DNA from: an uncultured Collinsella sp.
GTDB taxonomy: Bacteria > Actinomycetota > Coriobacteriia > Coriobacteriales > Coriobacteriaceae
Assembly: GCA_902496335.1 (NCBI GenBank)
Contig: CABVAO010000016.1
Location: 1 to 36,360 of the forward strand
Length of the DNA stretch: 36,360 bases
Direction: 5' to 3'
Shown: positions 5,670 to 14,334 of the stretch, piece after piece
How the letters are laid out: the number at the start of each line of letters is the position of its first letter
Numbering within the stretch: position 1 is the first letter of the stretch
Position numbers and translations under genes: made by a program
The notes under the pieces: generated by a model
Database searches by the model: none
Seen by the model: the letters and a program-made list of their open reading frames with translations, nothing else
Told to the model about the DNA's origin: nothing

Positions 5670-8411
5670 TCACTCGTCGAGCAGGAGGTCCGAGGAGCCG
5701 AGGCGCTCTTCTCGCGCCGGGGCGGCGCTCACGCTTATGTAGTCGAAGACATATGCGATCTCGCTTACGGGAACCTCTACGCGATAGCGCGTCGAGATGC
5801 TCGAGAAGCTCTGCCTGAAGGACTCGATGAAATCGGCACGCTCCTCCTCGAAGCGGTCCTGGCCAACGTAGGTCTCAATGGGGTTTCTGGTAACAAGGCG
5901 CTCGACGAGACAGCAGAGGTGGACGTAGAGCCCAATGATGGCGTTGCTGCCGATCTTCTCGCCTGTCCTGCGCTGAAGCTCGTGCACGGCGCTCTCGATC
6001 TCGTGGAATAGCCGCTCTGGGTCGAGGATGGTGATGGAGCGGATGACGTTCTGCAGCGTCATGTTCGAGAGCAGCTTCTCGTGGAAAGAAGAGAGCTCGG
6101 AAGCGTCAAGCCACCTGCCGAACACGGCATCGACCTTAGAGGCGGACGCCGTCGACATGATGTCCTCGAGGGCGACGAAGGGGATGGAGGCGACCCCGGG
6201 GTCTCCCGTGCCGATGACGGCGCAGACGCGGTGCTCGGAGAAAACGGCGTCGTTCGACCCGTTCGCGACGAGCTGCTTGAAGGGCCTCGTGAGCAGGCGC
6301 GCGCCTATGGTGCGCGGGAGGCTCTGCGAGACGAGCTGGCGTATCCTCTCCGCGGCGTCGACCCCGGACTCGGAGCAGAAGACGATGGCGTCCTCACGGT
6401 TGATGCGCTCGATCACCTTGCAGTGCGTCACGCACGCGGCGGTCGCATCGCCAAGAACCTCGGCGATGGACTTGCCGCCGAGCAGCCCGACCCCGATCTC
6501 GAGCGCAAGACCGGTAGAGACGTTGTTCACCACGCCGATAGTGGAGTCGGTAACGTTCTCGAGGGCCTTATAGGCCTCCTCCAAGGAGCCCATGTCGACG
6601 AGGAACACGACCCCGGTGCAGTAGGAATGGCGGTCGACGAGGCGCTGGAGCGGACCGACGATGTCCTTCAGCTGCTGGTCGTAGGGCATGTCGACCGCCT
6701 CGTACACATGCATGCCGAGCATACGGTTCGCCGCGTCGGCGATGCTCGTCGCCGTTGAGTAGCCGTGGGACAAGATGACGCAGAGCGTTCGAAGGGCCTT
6801 CGCGTCGCGAGACTCCGATGCGACGCACAGCGTCAGAAGCGTCTTCGTGAAGTGATCGAGCGAGATTCCCAGCGCCCCTTCCACGTCTGCGGCGACCTGA
6901 TCGGAGACGCTCGAGGCAAACGGTAATTCGGAGGTCACGGCACCGAGGAGATGGGAGATTTGCTCCGCACAGGCAGACTTTCGCTTAGCCAGGCCGATGC
7001 CCGGCCACAACTGCAGGCAAATCTCCTGGGCCAGCAGAAAAGCGACCTTCCTCGAAAGCTCGATGCCATAAGAAGAGCCTGCGTCGGCAAGGACCGCGCC
7101 CACGATGCGCTCAAAGGCGCGCGACCTCGAGGAGGTAACGCCGCGGCCGAAGATCAAGTGATCCTCAACGCCGCGCACAGCGGAGACAGCTTGCGAGACG
7201 AGCTCGGAGACAGAGAGCTCCCCGGCGCAGAATCGCTCATCGAGAGAGCACAGGGCATCGAGCGCCTGCTCGACCGGCCCTGTGCTCTCGGCGGCATCCA
7301 GGGACGCGTCGATCAGAACGCCATCGTCGGGCTGTTGATCGATCTGCGCGGAGGAGAGGAGCCCGCTGGGAAGAAGATACGGGCGAACGACGACGTAGTC
7401 GCCCTCGCGATTGAGGAACGCTTTGGCGCAGCAGTTCGTCACGCAGGCGCGCAAGCCGGCGATGTTATCGGAAAAGTCCGCGTTCACGAGGCAACGGTAT
7501 GCGCCGCGGCTAATCTTCACATCAGAACCGATTCGGCACCCCTCGCTGCGCAGGAAGCTCAAGATGAGATCCTCGCGCTCCTCGGGGGTCCGCTCCTTGA
7601 GTGAGGGGACGCGGGCACAGATGGGCATTTTGCTGTAGGCCGAGGAAACCTTCAGGTCATCGGCGGAAAGCGTCGTCGAAAGAACGAGGCGAGCGCGCGG
7701 CGCATCCTGGGAGGCATCGAGCCCGAGGGCCGTCGCAAGGCAGTGCTCCATCGCAGAGGGAGAGAGTGCCTCGATGCCGTTGACAAAAACCACACCCCCG
7801 CGCGATTTCGCGATCGACTCGTCAAGAAGCCCGTTGAACGAGGCGGCGTCCGGGACCCCGGCGCAGTCGATGCGCACATAGGAGGAGTCGCGGGACAGCA
7901 AGCCCTGGTTCTTGCCGTACTCGTACACAAGACGAGAAAGGAAAGACTTGCCGACACCCACGCCGCCGCTCAAGAGGATGGGCAGGCCGAACGGAGGGTA
8001 CTGAACCGCAGCCTTGCACTGCTCGACAACGGAGCTGAGGCTCAGGTCAAAGCCCACGGCACGCGCGAAGTCACGGTGATCGGCGATTCCCGTCGCCTGG
8101 ATGAGGTCGGCGAGCGAGGCGTACTCGCTTGCAGAGAGCTTTACCTGAAAACGCTTCTGGAACGCGCGGCGATGAAAATAACGGACAGGCCTGCCCGCCA
8201 CCTTAACCACAAGGCCGGCGCGAACAAGGTCGTTGAGGTACTGGCTCGCCAGACTCCTGGAGATGATGAGCGTCTCGGCGATGTCGGAGGTGGACAGACG
8301 GGCAAGGTCGTCGAGCGAGACGGCAGAGGTGAGGGCCTCGAGATGCTCGAGAATCCTGTCCCTCATGTCGACGGGCTTCTTTGCCAAGCTGTCCTGTGCG
8401 GTCTTGTCCAT
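5670..8411 (-). CDS. LevR-like PRD/EII-domain transcriptional regulator with degenerate AAA+ domain
   Basis: Large (913 residues) regulator of the LevR type, likely controlling the PTS operon just downstream. Domains in order: winged HTH (about 15-90), AAA+ domain with intact Walker A GGVGVGKS (149-156), PRD1 (about 430-535), an EIIA-man-like domain with candidate His549 (SHGYSTATS), an EIIB-gat-like domain with candidate Cys679 (VFCSESG), and PRD2 with His831 (about 790-890). The oddity is the AAA+ domain: the LFGHxxGAFTGA loop that touches sigma54 is absent, with only about 30 residues between the strand IDCAG and Walker B, and Walker B reads VVFVNGIEAL, with N-G where D-E is expected. It probably acts without sigma54 and perhaps without ATP hydrolysis. 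AAGGAGG precedes the ATG. Phosphorylation by PTS proteins is the expected input. Confidence 0.85.
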   Translation of the reverse strand: MDKTAQDSLAKKPVDMRDRILEHLEALTSAVSLDDLARLSTSDIAETLIISRSLASQYLNDLVRAGLVVKVAGRPVRYFHRRAFQKRFQVKLSASEYASLADLIQATGIADHRDFARAVGFDLSLSSVVEQCKAAVQYPPFGLPILLSGGVGVGKSFLSRLVYEYGKNQGLLSRDSSYVRIDCAGVPDAASFNGLLDESIAKSRGGVVFVNGIEALSPSAMEHCLATALGLDASQDAPRARLVLSTTLSADDLKVSSAYSKMPICARVPSLKERTPEEREDLILSFLRSEGCRIGSDVKISRGAYRCLVNADFSDNIAGLRACVTNCCAKAFLNREGDYVVVRPYLLPSGLLSSAQIDQQPDDGVLIDASLDAAESTGPVEQALDALCSLDERFCAGELSVSELVSQAVSAVRGVEDHLIFGRGVTSSRSRAFERIVGAVLADAGSSYGIELSRKVAFLLAQEICLQLWPGIGLAKRKSACAEQISHLLGAVTSELPFASSVSDQVAADVEGALGISLDHFTKTLLTLCVASESRDAKALRTLCVILSHGYSTATSIADAANRMLGMHVYEAVDMPYDQQLKDIVGPLQRLVDRHSYCTGVVFLVDMGSLEEAYKALENVTDSTIGVVNNVSTGLALEIGVGLLGGKSIAEVLGDATAACVTHCKVIERINREDAIVFCSESGVDAAERIRQLVSQSLPRTIGARLLTRPFKQLVANGSNDAVFSEHRVCAVIGTGDPGVASIPFVALEDIMSTASASKVDAVFGRWLDASELSSFHEKLLSNMTLQNVIRSITILDPERLFHEIESAVHELQRRTGEKIGSNAIIGLYVHLCCLVERLVTRNPIETYVGQDRFEEERADFIESFRQSFSSISTRYRVEVPVSEIAYVFDYISVSAAPAREERLGSSDLLLDE

Positions 8412-8421
8412 GACTTCTTAC

Positions 8422-8437
8422 CTCCTTGTACAAGGAG
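8422..8437 (-). promoter_or_regulatory. Perfect 16-bp palindrome overlapping the regulator's ribosome-binding site
   Basis: CTCCTTGTACAAGGAG is a perfect palindrome 11 bp upstream of the regulator start. Its 3' half contains the AGGAG Shine-Dalgarno core. As DNA it could be an operator; as RNA it would pair the ribosome-binding site into a small stem and reduce translation. Either role is inference. Confidence 0.45.
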
Positions 8438-8590
8438 TATAAGGGGAACACAGAGAACGGAAGGGGGCGCGTGGGGGAATCAACAGCCCCGAGGAGAAGT
8501 TCACCACTTGAGGGGCAGAAAACAACGGCCATTGAACATTCAGGGCCGACGCTCAACACTTCGGCTCGACACTTCGCTTTGGAAAGGGCC

Positions 8591-8695
8591 CTGCGCGATG
8601 GTGCAGCCCTCCATCTCGCAGCACAGGTCGCCGAAGGTCGCGAGGATGCGCTCCTTCTGTTCCGTGGGCGAGACGGCTCGGTGGGCAAGGTCCTC
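8591..8695 (-). pseudogene. Remnant of a 5'-methylthioadenosine/S-adenosylhomocysteine nucleosidase gene
   Basis: Between a stop codon at 8696-8698 and an abrupt loss of similarity near 8590, the minus strand encodes a 35-residue piece ending TFGDLCCEMEGCTIAQ. The pattern SPTEQKERILATFG followed by CCEMEG.xIAQ matches the region around the conserved EMEG ribose-binding motif of MTA/SAH nucleosidases and related nucleoside phosphorylases. No start, N-terminal domain or C-terminal Asp motif is present, so this is a decayed fragment rather than a gene. It is recognised by motif memory, not by alignment. Confidence 0.5.
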
Positions 8696-8728
8696 TCAAA
8701 AGGGGTCGTCCGACGCCGCAAGACCTCG

Positions 8729-8896
8729 ATGACCGACTACTGCCTCGAGCAAGTGGCGGATTACCTCTGCACCATCGAACTTGCCTTGGTCAAGTGCGAA
8801 GCCAAGGAGAACGGTGAGACGTACAACAAGTTCTTCGGAGGTATAGGCTCTTTCAAGAGGAACTGGCTCAAGCAAGCCCGCAGCAAGCGGATATAG
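8729..8896 (+). CDS. Small hypothetical ORF in a degenerate region
   Basis: A 55-codon frame (MTDYCLEQ... to ...QARSKRI) lies next to the nucleosidase remnant. It is basic at the C-terminus, has no recognised domain and no clear Shine-Dalgarno sequence. The surrounding 740 bp (8412-9153) hold no other credible gene, and the composition looks like decayed sequence. It may be a fragment or chance. Confidence 0.2.
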   Translation: MTDYCLEQVADYLCTIELALVKCEAKENGETYNKFFGGIGSFKRNWLKQARSKRI

Positions 8897-9030
8897 CTGG
8901 TCTCGCGGTTTCGCAAGGAACGGTCAGTTCCCCTCTGGCGAGGAACCCCGGGCGACGTGCTTCGAGCAGCGGAAGCTGAAGCGCAAGCAGAAGCAGCGCG
9001 GGCATTGATCGGTGCCGACATGGGCCCAGA

Positions 9031-9059
9031 CGTGAACAGTGCTACGTCCCCTGTTCACG
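9031..9059 (-). repeat. REP-like hairpin with GGGGAC loop
   Basis: CGTGAACAG (9031-9039) pairs perfectly with CTGTTCACG (9051-9059). Read on the minus strand the loop side is GGGGACGTAGCAC. The hairpin at 24211-24241 has a different stem sequence but the same GGGGAC...GCAC loop side, suggesting members of a dispersed repeat family. Confidence 0.55.
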
Positions 9060-9093
9060 GGGCGCGAAACCGCAAAGGTTGCACAGAGGTTGC

Positions 9094-9135
9094 AAAATAA
9101 GAAGCCCCCGACCTGTTTTCGCAGGTCAGAGGCTT
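9094..9135 (-). terminator. Intrinsic terminator of guaA
   Basis: AAGCC and GACCTG pair with CAGGTC and GGCTT across a short internal mismatch. On the minus strand the stem is followed by TTCTTATTTT. It lies 19 bp after the guaA stop codon. Confidence 0.85.
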
Positions 9136-9153
9136 GAAATCAACGAATATCGT

Positions 9154-10752
9154 TTACTCCCACTCGATGGTCGCGGGCGGCTTGGACGTGATGTCGTAGC
9201 ACACGCGGTTGGCACCGGGGACCTCGGCAACGATGCGGCCGGAGATGCGGGCCAGCACGTCGTAGGGCAGCTTGGCCCAGTCGGCGGTCATGGCATCGCT
9301 GGACTCGACGGCACGCAGGATAATCGGGCGCTGATAAGTGCGCTCGTCGCCCATAACGCCCACGGACTTGATGTCGGGCAGGACCGCGAAGTACTGCCAG
9401 CAGCTGTGCTCGGAGTTGCGCTCGCCGGTCTGCTCAAACAGACGCTGGTTGTAGGCGTCGAGCTCCTCGCGCACGATGGCGTCAGCGTTCTTGAGGATCT
9501 CGAGCTTCTCCTTGTCGACCGCGCCGATGATGCGGATGGCAAGACCCGGGCCCGGGAAAGGCTGGCGGAACACGATGTGACCCGGCAGTCCGAGCGCCAG
9601 ACCAAGCGCGCGGACCTCGTCCTTAAAGAAGTGGTCGAGCGGCTCAATAAGGTCGAAGTGCACGCCCTCGGGGAACGGGATCAGGTTGTGGTGGCTCTTG
9701 ATGGTGGCCGTCTTGCCGCCCGTCTTGCGAGCGCCGGACTCGATGATGTCGGGGTAGATGGTGCCCTGAGCCAGGTACTTGACCGGCTTGCCATCGGTCT
9801 CGAGCTGCTGCGCCACGGCGAAGAACTCTTTCCAGAACTGCGTGCCGATGATGCGGCGCTTCTCCTCGGGCTCGGTCACACCGGCCAGAAGCTCGGCATA
9901 ACGGTCCTCGGCGTGGACGTGGATAAAGTCGACATCGAACTGCTTGGTGAAGACCTCCTCCACCTGCTCGGGCTCGCCCTTGCGCAGCAGACCGTGGTTG
10001 ATGAACACGCAGGTCATCTGCTTGCCCACGGCGCGGGCGCCCAGCGCAGCCACGACGGAGGAGTCGACGCCGCCGGACAGGGCCAGAATCACGCGGTCGT
10101 CACCGACCTTCTCGCGGAACTCGGCCGTCATGGTCTCGACCAGGTTGTCCATGCTCCAGTTGGGCTCCAGGCCGCAGATCTCAAACAGGAAGTTGCTCAG
10201 CAGCTGCTGACCGTACTCGGAGTGCTTGACCTCGGGGTGGAACTGCGTGGTGAAAATCTTGCGCTCGACGCACTCCATGGCGGCAACCGGACACACGTCG
10301 GTGCTGGCGGTAACGGTAAAGCCCTCGGGCACCTCGGAAACGGCGTCGCGGTGGCTCATCCACACGGTCTGCTCCATGGGCGTGGAGTTAAAGAGCTTGG
10401 CGCCGGCCGTACGCGTAATGGTGGCGCGGCCGTACTCGCCCACCTCGGAGTGGCCGACCTTGCCGCCGAGCGTCACGGCCGTGATCTGATGGCCGTAGCA
10501 AAAGCCCAGGACGGGAAGGCCCAGGTCAAAGATGGCGGGATCGATGGACGGAGCGTCCTCGGCATACACGGAAGCCGGGCCGCCGGAAAGGATGAGCGCA
10601 GAGGCGTTCATCTCGCGAATCTCGTCGGCCGAGATGTCGCAGGGAACGATCTCGGAATACACGTTGAGGTCGCGGACGCGACGGGCAATGAGCTGACCGT
10701 ACTGCGCACCAAAGTCGAGTACGAGGACCTTTGCGGAAGCCTTTTGATCCAT
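9154..10752 (-). CDS. guaA: GMP synthase (glutamine-hydrolysing)
   Basis: Converts XMP, ATP and glutamine to GMP in purine biosynthesis. The N-terminal class I glutamine amidotransferase domain has the nucleophile Cys in LGFCYGHQ and the His/Glu pair in TTQFHPEVKHSEYG. The ATP-pyrophosphatase P-loop LALSGGVDSSVVA follows, and the C-terminal dimerisation domain ends in the typical NRVCYDITSKPPATIEWE. I start it at 10752 (MDQKASAKVLVLDFG) because GAGGGGG precedes this ATG; the frame is open a little further upstream without family similarity. Length 532 residues is slightly longer than usual because of a short N-terminal tail. It is single, with its own terminator, and diverges from ansA. Confidence 0.97.
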   Translation of the reverse strand: MDQKASAKVLVLDFGAQYGQLIARRVRDLNVYSEIVPCDISADEIREMNASALILSGGPASVYAEDAPSIDPAIFDLGLPVLGFCYGHQITAVTLGGKVGHSEVGEYGRATITRTAGAKLFNSTPMEQTVWMSHRDAVSEVPEGFTVTASTDVCPVAAMECVERKIFTTQFHPEVKHSEYGQQLLSNFLFEICGLEPNWSMDNLVETMTAEFREKVGDDRVILALSGGVDSSVVAALGARAVGKQMTCVFINHGLLRKGEPEQVEEVFTKQFDVDFIHVHAEDRYAELLAGVTEPEEKRRIIGTQFWKEFFAVAQQLETDGKPVKYLAQGTIYPDIIESGARKTGGKTATIKSHHNLIPFPEGVHFDLIEPLDHFFKDEVRALGLALGLPGHIVFRQPFPGPGLAIRIIGAVDKEKLEILKNADAIVREELDAYNQRLFEQTGERNSEHSCWQYFAVLPDIKSVGVMGDERTYQRPIILRAVESSDAMTADWAKLPYDVLARISGRIVAEVPGANRVCYDITSKPPATIEWE

Positions 10753-10907
10753 GGTTCCCCCTCTTGTTGGCGGGGAGCCGGTGCCCACCCGCGTGAATGA
10801 ACGAAAATAACCTCCATAGTGTACACGTTATATGGGGTTTCTCGCCCCTCGCAGCCATCAGCGCACGGCAAACGCACGACCTGGGCCCCTATTTGACGAC
10901 AATTGAA

Positions 10908-10938
10908 GTATTACCAAGCGTTACAGATGATGTAATAC
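10908..10938. promoter_or_regulatory. Inverted repeat GTATTAC-N17-GTAATAC in the guaA/ansA divergent region
   Basis: Seven-base arms at 10908-10914 and 10932-10938 are perfectly complementary. The repeat sits immediately upstream of the TTGAAC box of the putative ansA promoter, a suitable place for an operator. The regulator is unknown. Confidence 0.4.
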
Positions 10939-10940
10939 GT

Positions 10941-10968
10941 TTGAACATTGGACGCCCTGTGCCACAAT
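10941..10968 (+). promoter_or_regulatory. Putative ansA promoter
   Basis: TTGAAC (10941-10946) and CACAAT (10963-10968) are separated by 16 bp, 52 bp upstream of the ansA start. The -10 box matches the consensus at four of six positions, so this is a moderate match. Confidence 0.4.
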
Positions 10969-11019
10969 ACTGCCGAACGACTCCGCCTCTGCGGCGGCAA
11001 ATACGATAGGAATACCAGC

Positions 11020-12033
11020 ATGAAGCGCATCCTTCTCATCGCCACGGGCGGCACCATCGCATCGACCGAGGACGGCAACGGCCTCTCCCCCGCCCTGACC
11101 GGTGAGGAGCTCGCCCAGAGCGTCCCCGAGATCTCGGGCCTCTGCGAGCTCGACGTGGTGCAGCCGATGAACATCGACAGCACCAATATGCGCCCCAGTG
11201 ACTGGATGCGTATCCGCGACGTCGTCGTCGAGGGTTATGCCGACCACGACGGCTTCGTGATTCTGCACGGTACCGACACCATGAGCTATACCGCGGCAGC
11301 GCTTTCCTACCTGATTCAGGACAGCCCCAAGCCCATCGTGCTCACCGGATCGCAAAAGCCCATGGGCAATCCTTTTACCGACGCCAAGCTCAACCTGTAC
11401 CAGAGCCTGCTCTATGCGCTCGACGAGCACTCGCACGACGTCTCAATCGTGTTTGGCGGCGTAGCCATTGCCGGCACGCGCGCCCGCAAACAGCGCACCA
11501 TGAGCTTTAACGCGTTCATTAGCGTCAACTATCCGCCCATCGCCTATATCCGCAACGACCGCATCGTGCGCAACGGGCTTCACGGCACGCATCAAGGCGA
11601 AAACCCGGTGCGTTTCTACGACAGCATCGACCCGCGCGTATTTGTACTCAAGCTTACGCCCGGCGTAAACCCGGGCATCCTCGACGCCCTTGCCGATAGC
11701 TACGACGCCGTGATTCTGGAGACCTTTGGCATTGGCGGTATCCCCGAGTTTGGTGAGTCGGGCGAGTCATTCCAAGAGGCAATTTTCCGCTGGGTCGATT
11801 CGGGCCGCACTGTCGTTATGACCACGCAGGTCCCCGAAGAGGGCCTCGATCTGGGCGTTTATGAGGTCGGCCGTGCTTACGCCGATCATCCGGGCATTCT
11901 GCGCGGCGACGACATGACCACCGAGACGCTCGTGGCCAAGACCATGTGGGCACTCGGCCAGTCACGCGATGCCGCCGAGATCCAGCGCCTGTTCTACAGC
12001 CAAGTCAACCACGACCGCATCCCGATGGCGTAA
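11020..12033 (+). CDS. ansA: L-asparaginase
   Basis: Hydrolyses asparagine to aspartate and ammonia in the cytoplasm. The two asparaginase signatures are clear: the catalytic threonine in ATGGTIAS near residue 10 and the second Thr-Asp pair in HGTDTMSYTA near residue 85; VLTGSQKPMG follows. There is no signal peptide, so it is the cytoplasmic type I form, and 337 residues is normal. I begin at 11020 (MKRILLIATGG), where the family N-terminus begins and an AGG-containing site lies upstream, rather than at an earlier in-frame codon. It runs convergently towards the XRE regulator, 21 bp away. Confidence 0.93.
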   Translation: MKRILLIATGGTIASTEDGNGLSPALTGEELAQSVPEISGLCELDVVQPMNIDSTNMRPSDWMRIRDVVVEGYADHDGFVILHGTDTMSYTAAALSYLIQDSPKPIVLTGSQKPMGNPFTDAKLNLYQSLLYALDEHSHDVSIVFGGVAIAGTRARKQRTMSFNAFISVNYPPIAYIRNDRIVRNGLHGTHQGENPVRFYDSIDPRVFVLKLTPGVNPGILDALADSYDAVILETFGIGGIPEFGESGESFQEAIFRWVDSGRTVVMTTQVPEEGLDLGVYEVGRAYADHPGILRGDDMTTETLVAKTMWALGQSRDAAEIQRLFYSQVNHDRIPMA

Positions 12034-12054
12034 CCACCGGTCAATAGGCGTCCT

Positions 12055-12273
12055 CTATTCAATACCCTCGAGAAGCTCAGATACCGTCATGCCGAGCGCG
12101 GGCGCGATCTTAAATAGAACCTTGAGTGTGAAATTTGCCGTCCCGTCTTCGATTCGGTCGAGATAGGGTCGGCTGATTCCTGTCGCCACACAAAAATCAA
12201 CCTTGGAGATACCAAGGTCTCTGCGTGTCTCTTCGACCCGCCTGCCAAGAATCTGTTTCGCACGTTCGTCCAT
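12055..12273 (-). CDS. XRE-family (Cro/cI-type) transcriptional regulator
   Basis: A 72-residue single-domain DNA-binding protein. The helix-turn-helix is visible as LGISKVDFCVATGISRPYLDRIEDG (about 20-44), followed by TLKVLFKIAPALGMTVSELLEG, a typical XRE C-terminal helix pair. There is no sensor or toxin domain. It is transcribed away from a small degenerate HAD-like gene across a 24-bp perfect palindrome, the probable operator, so autoregulation and control of the divergent gene are likely. The gene pair resembles a minimal regulator/cargo module, but no toxin-antitoxin family is recognised. Confidence 0.85.
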   Translation of the reverse strand: MDERAKQILGRRVEETRRDLGISKVDFCVATGISRPYLDRIEDGTANFTLKVLFKIAPALGMTVSELLEGIE

Positions 12274-12302
12274 GCAGACGAGTTTGAAATGGGGCCGAAC
12301 AT

Positions 12303-12326
12303 AAACGTAAACTATAGTTTACGTTT
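12303..12326. promoter_or_regulatory. 24-bp perfect palindrome, probable XRE operator
   Basis: Positions 12303-12326 form an uninterrupted palindrome whose centre is GTAAACTATAGTTTAC. It lies 29 bp from the XRE start and 23 bp from the divergent start. The core reads TATAGT, a -10-like hexamer, on both strands, so repressor binding would block both promoters at once. Confidence 0.75.
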
Positions 12327-12349
12327 TGCCGAATACACAGGAGTTTTCT

Positions 12350-12739
12350 ATGTCGGGTTCTTCGGTCCGCACGTACCGAACCACGCTTCGCACAAACAGC
12401 GCACCACCCAAGCTCGTCGTCGTTGAAGCAGAATGCCTTTCGCCCGATGAGCGCACGGCATTTGCATTGCTATCAAGTCGCGTCGCCGCCGTTTTGGTCC
12501 CTTGTCCGGCGCAAGGTGAACTTGCCATCCAATGCCAAGCGCACAGCTGCTCGCTCAATCAGGCTGCCGTAATCGCAACCAGCCAATGCGGTCTGCCCCT
12601 TCTCCTGGAAGCCGGTACCGCACTCGCCCTTCGCGGCACCGGATACGAAAACGAGGCCGCCGCCGACATGGTCTTTAAACCACGATCGAGCGGCGGCCTC
12701 GCAGCAGCCATTGAATATGCATGCAGGCTCGTTGCCTAA
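12350..12739 (+). CDS. Small protein resembling a degenerate HAD-IIB (Cof-type) C-terminus
   Basis: A 129-residue protein of uncertain function. Residues about 70-125 (QAAVIATSQCGLPLLLEAGT, then AAADMVF and GGLAAAIEYA) follow the pattern of the C-terminal part of Cof-type HAD phosphatases, in which GDSxNDxxML, AG..vAMgNA, AAD.Vt and GVa.aie occur in this order. The metal-binding acids of GDSxND are replaced (ATSQCG) and the N-terminal catalytic DxDxT segment is not seen, so phosphatase activity is unlikely. The ATG at 12350 has AGGAG eight bases upstream, which fixes the start. It is divergent from the XRE gene over a shared palindrome and runs convergently into the DUF1648 gene. Confidence 0.6.
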   Translation: MSGSSVRTYRTTLRTNSAPPKLVVVEAECLSPDERTAFALLSSRVAAVLVPCPAQGELAIQCQAHSCSLNQAAVIATSQCGLPLLLEAGTALALRGTGYENEAAADMVFKPRSSGGLAAAIEYACRLVA

Positions 12740-12748
12740 AAGGACAAG

Positions 12749-13132
12749 CTAGAAACCAAAGCCAAAGCCCGTTCCAGTAATCGCCGAGTACATAAAGTAA
12801 ACGTTGATCACGTTGAGGAACACACCCGTGATGCAACCGTTGCGCAGGTAGCGTTCGCACACGATGCGCGCCATGGCGGCAGAGTCCTCATTGTTCTTTG
12901 CCTGGCGTCCCGCCGTAAAGTACGTCGCCACGCTCAGCAGCAGGTTGAGCACTGGCAGTGCCAGCAACTCGTAGCTCTTGCCCCAGCGCGTCACCTCGCC
13001 GGCTGCGTTAAACTTCGTTGCCACCTCGGGACCAATGTTGGGGATAACAAACGCTGCGACCACCAGCGGAAGCACCGCAAGCACCAGCAGCGCGATGCCC
13101 ATGTAGCCAGCTTTTTTGCCGTATTTGAACAT
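12749..13132 (-). CDS. DUF1648-domain small membrane protein
   Basis: A 127-residue membrane protein with three predicted transmembrane segments (about 11-31, 56-75 and 98-120). After the first helix it carries the DUF1648 signature (PNIGPEVATKFNAAGEVTRWG), found in SdpI-like immunity and other uncharacterised membrane proteins. The start lies 11 bp after the ychF stop with AAGGGCGA as ribosome-binding site, so it is probably co-transcribed with ychF. The C-terminus ends in a GTGFGFGF glycine-phenylalanine tail. No SdpI C-terminal domain is present, so an immunity role is not supported. Confidence 0.8.
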   Translation of the reverse strand: MFKYGKKAGYMGIALLVLAVLPLVVAAFVIPNIGPEVATKFNAAGEVTRWGKSYELLALPVLNLLLSVATYFTAGRQAKNNEDSAAMARIVCERYLRNGCITGVFLNVINVYFMYSAITGTGFGFGF

Positions 13133-13143
13133 ATGCGTCGCCC

Positions 13144-14220
<1,077 letters not shown>

Positions 14221-14263
14221 GACAGCTCCTTTTGGTACAGGTACTTCAAACTGCATAAGTATA

Positions 14264-14307
14264 GCGCCGCCGCAGCATCCGGGCGAATCCGGACACCGCG
14301 GCGGCGC
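14264..14307 (-). terminator. GC-rich hairpin between the ferredoxin-like gene and ychF
   Basis: GCGCCGCCGC (14264-14273) pairs perfectly with GCGGCGGCGC (14298-14307), with a further CCGG/CCGG inner pair. No T run follows on the minus strand, so it may be factor-assisted or a processing hairpin. Confidence 0.5.
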
Positions 14308-14334
14308 AAATGAAGCAGAGATGGAGCTCGCTGA

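Noticed and set aside
4314..6011. A 565-codon plus-strand frame across IIC, IIB and the regulator 3' end
   Set aside because: It runs antisense to three recognised genes; low-complexity acidic translation.
10753..10907. Guanine riboswitch upstream of guaA
   Set aside because: The purine-aptamer loop and junction motifs are absent, and only a short leader separates the promoter region from the gene.
12055..12739. Type II toxin-antitoxin pair formed by the XRE and divergent genes
   Set aside because: The genes are divergent rather than in one operon, and the partner resembles a HAD fragment, not a known toxin.
12749..13132. SdpI-type immunity protein
   Set aside because: Only the DUF1648 portion is present, and no SdpC-like toxin gene or SdpI C-terminal domain is found.
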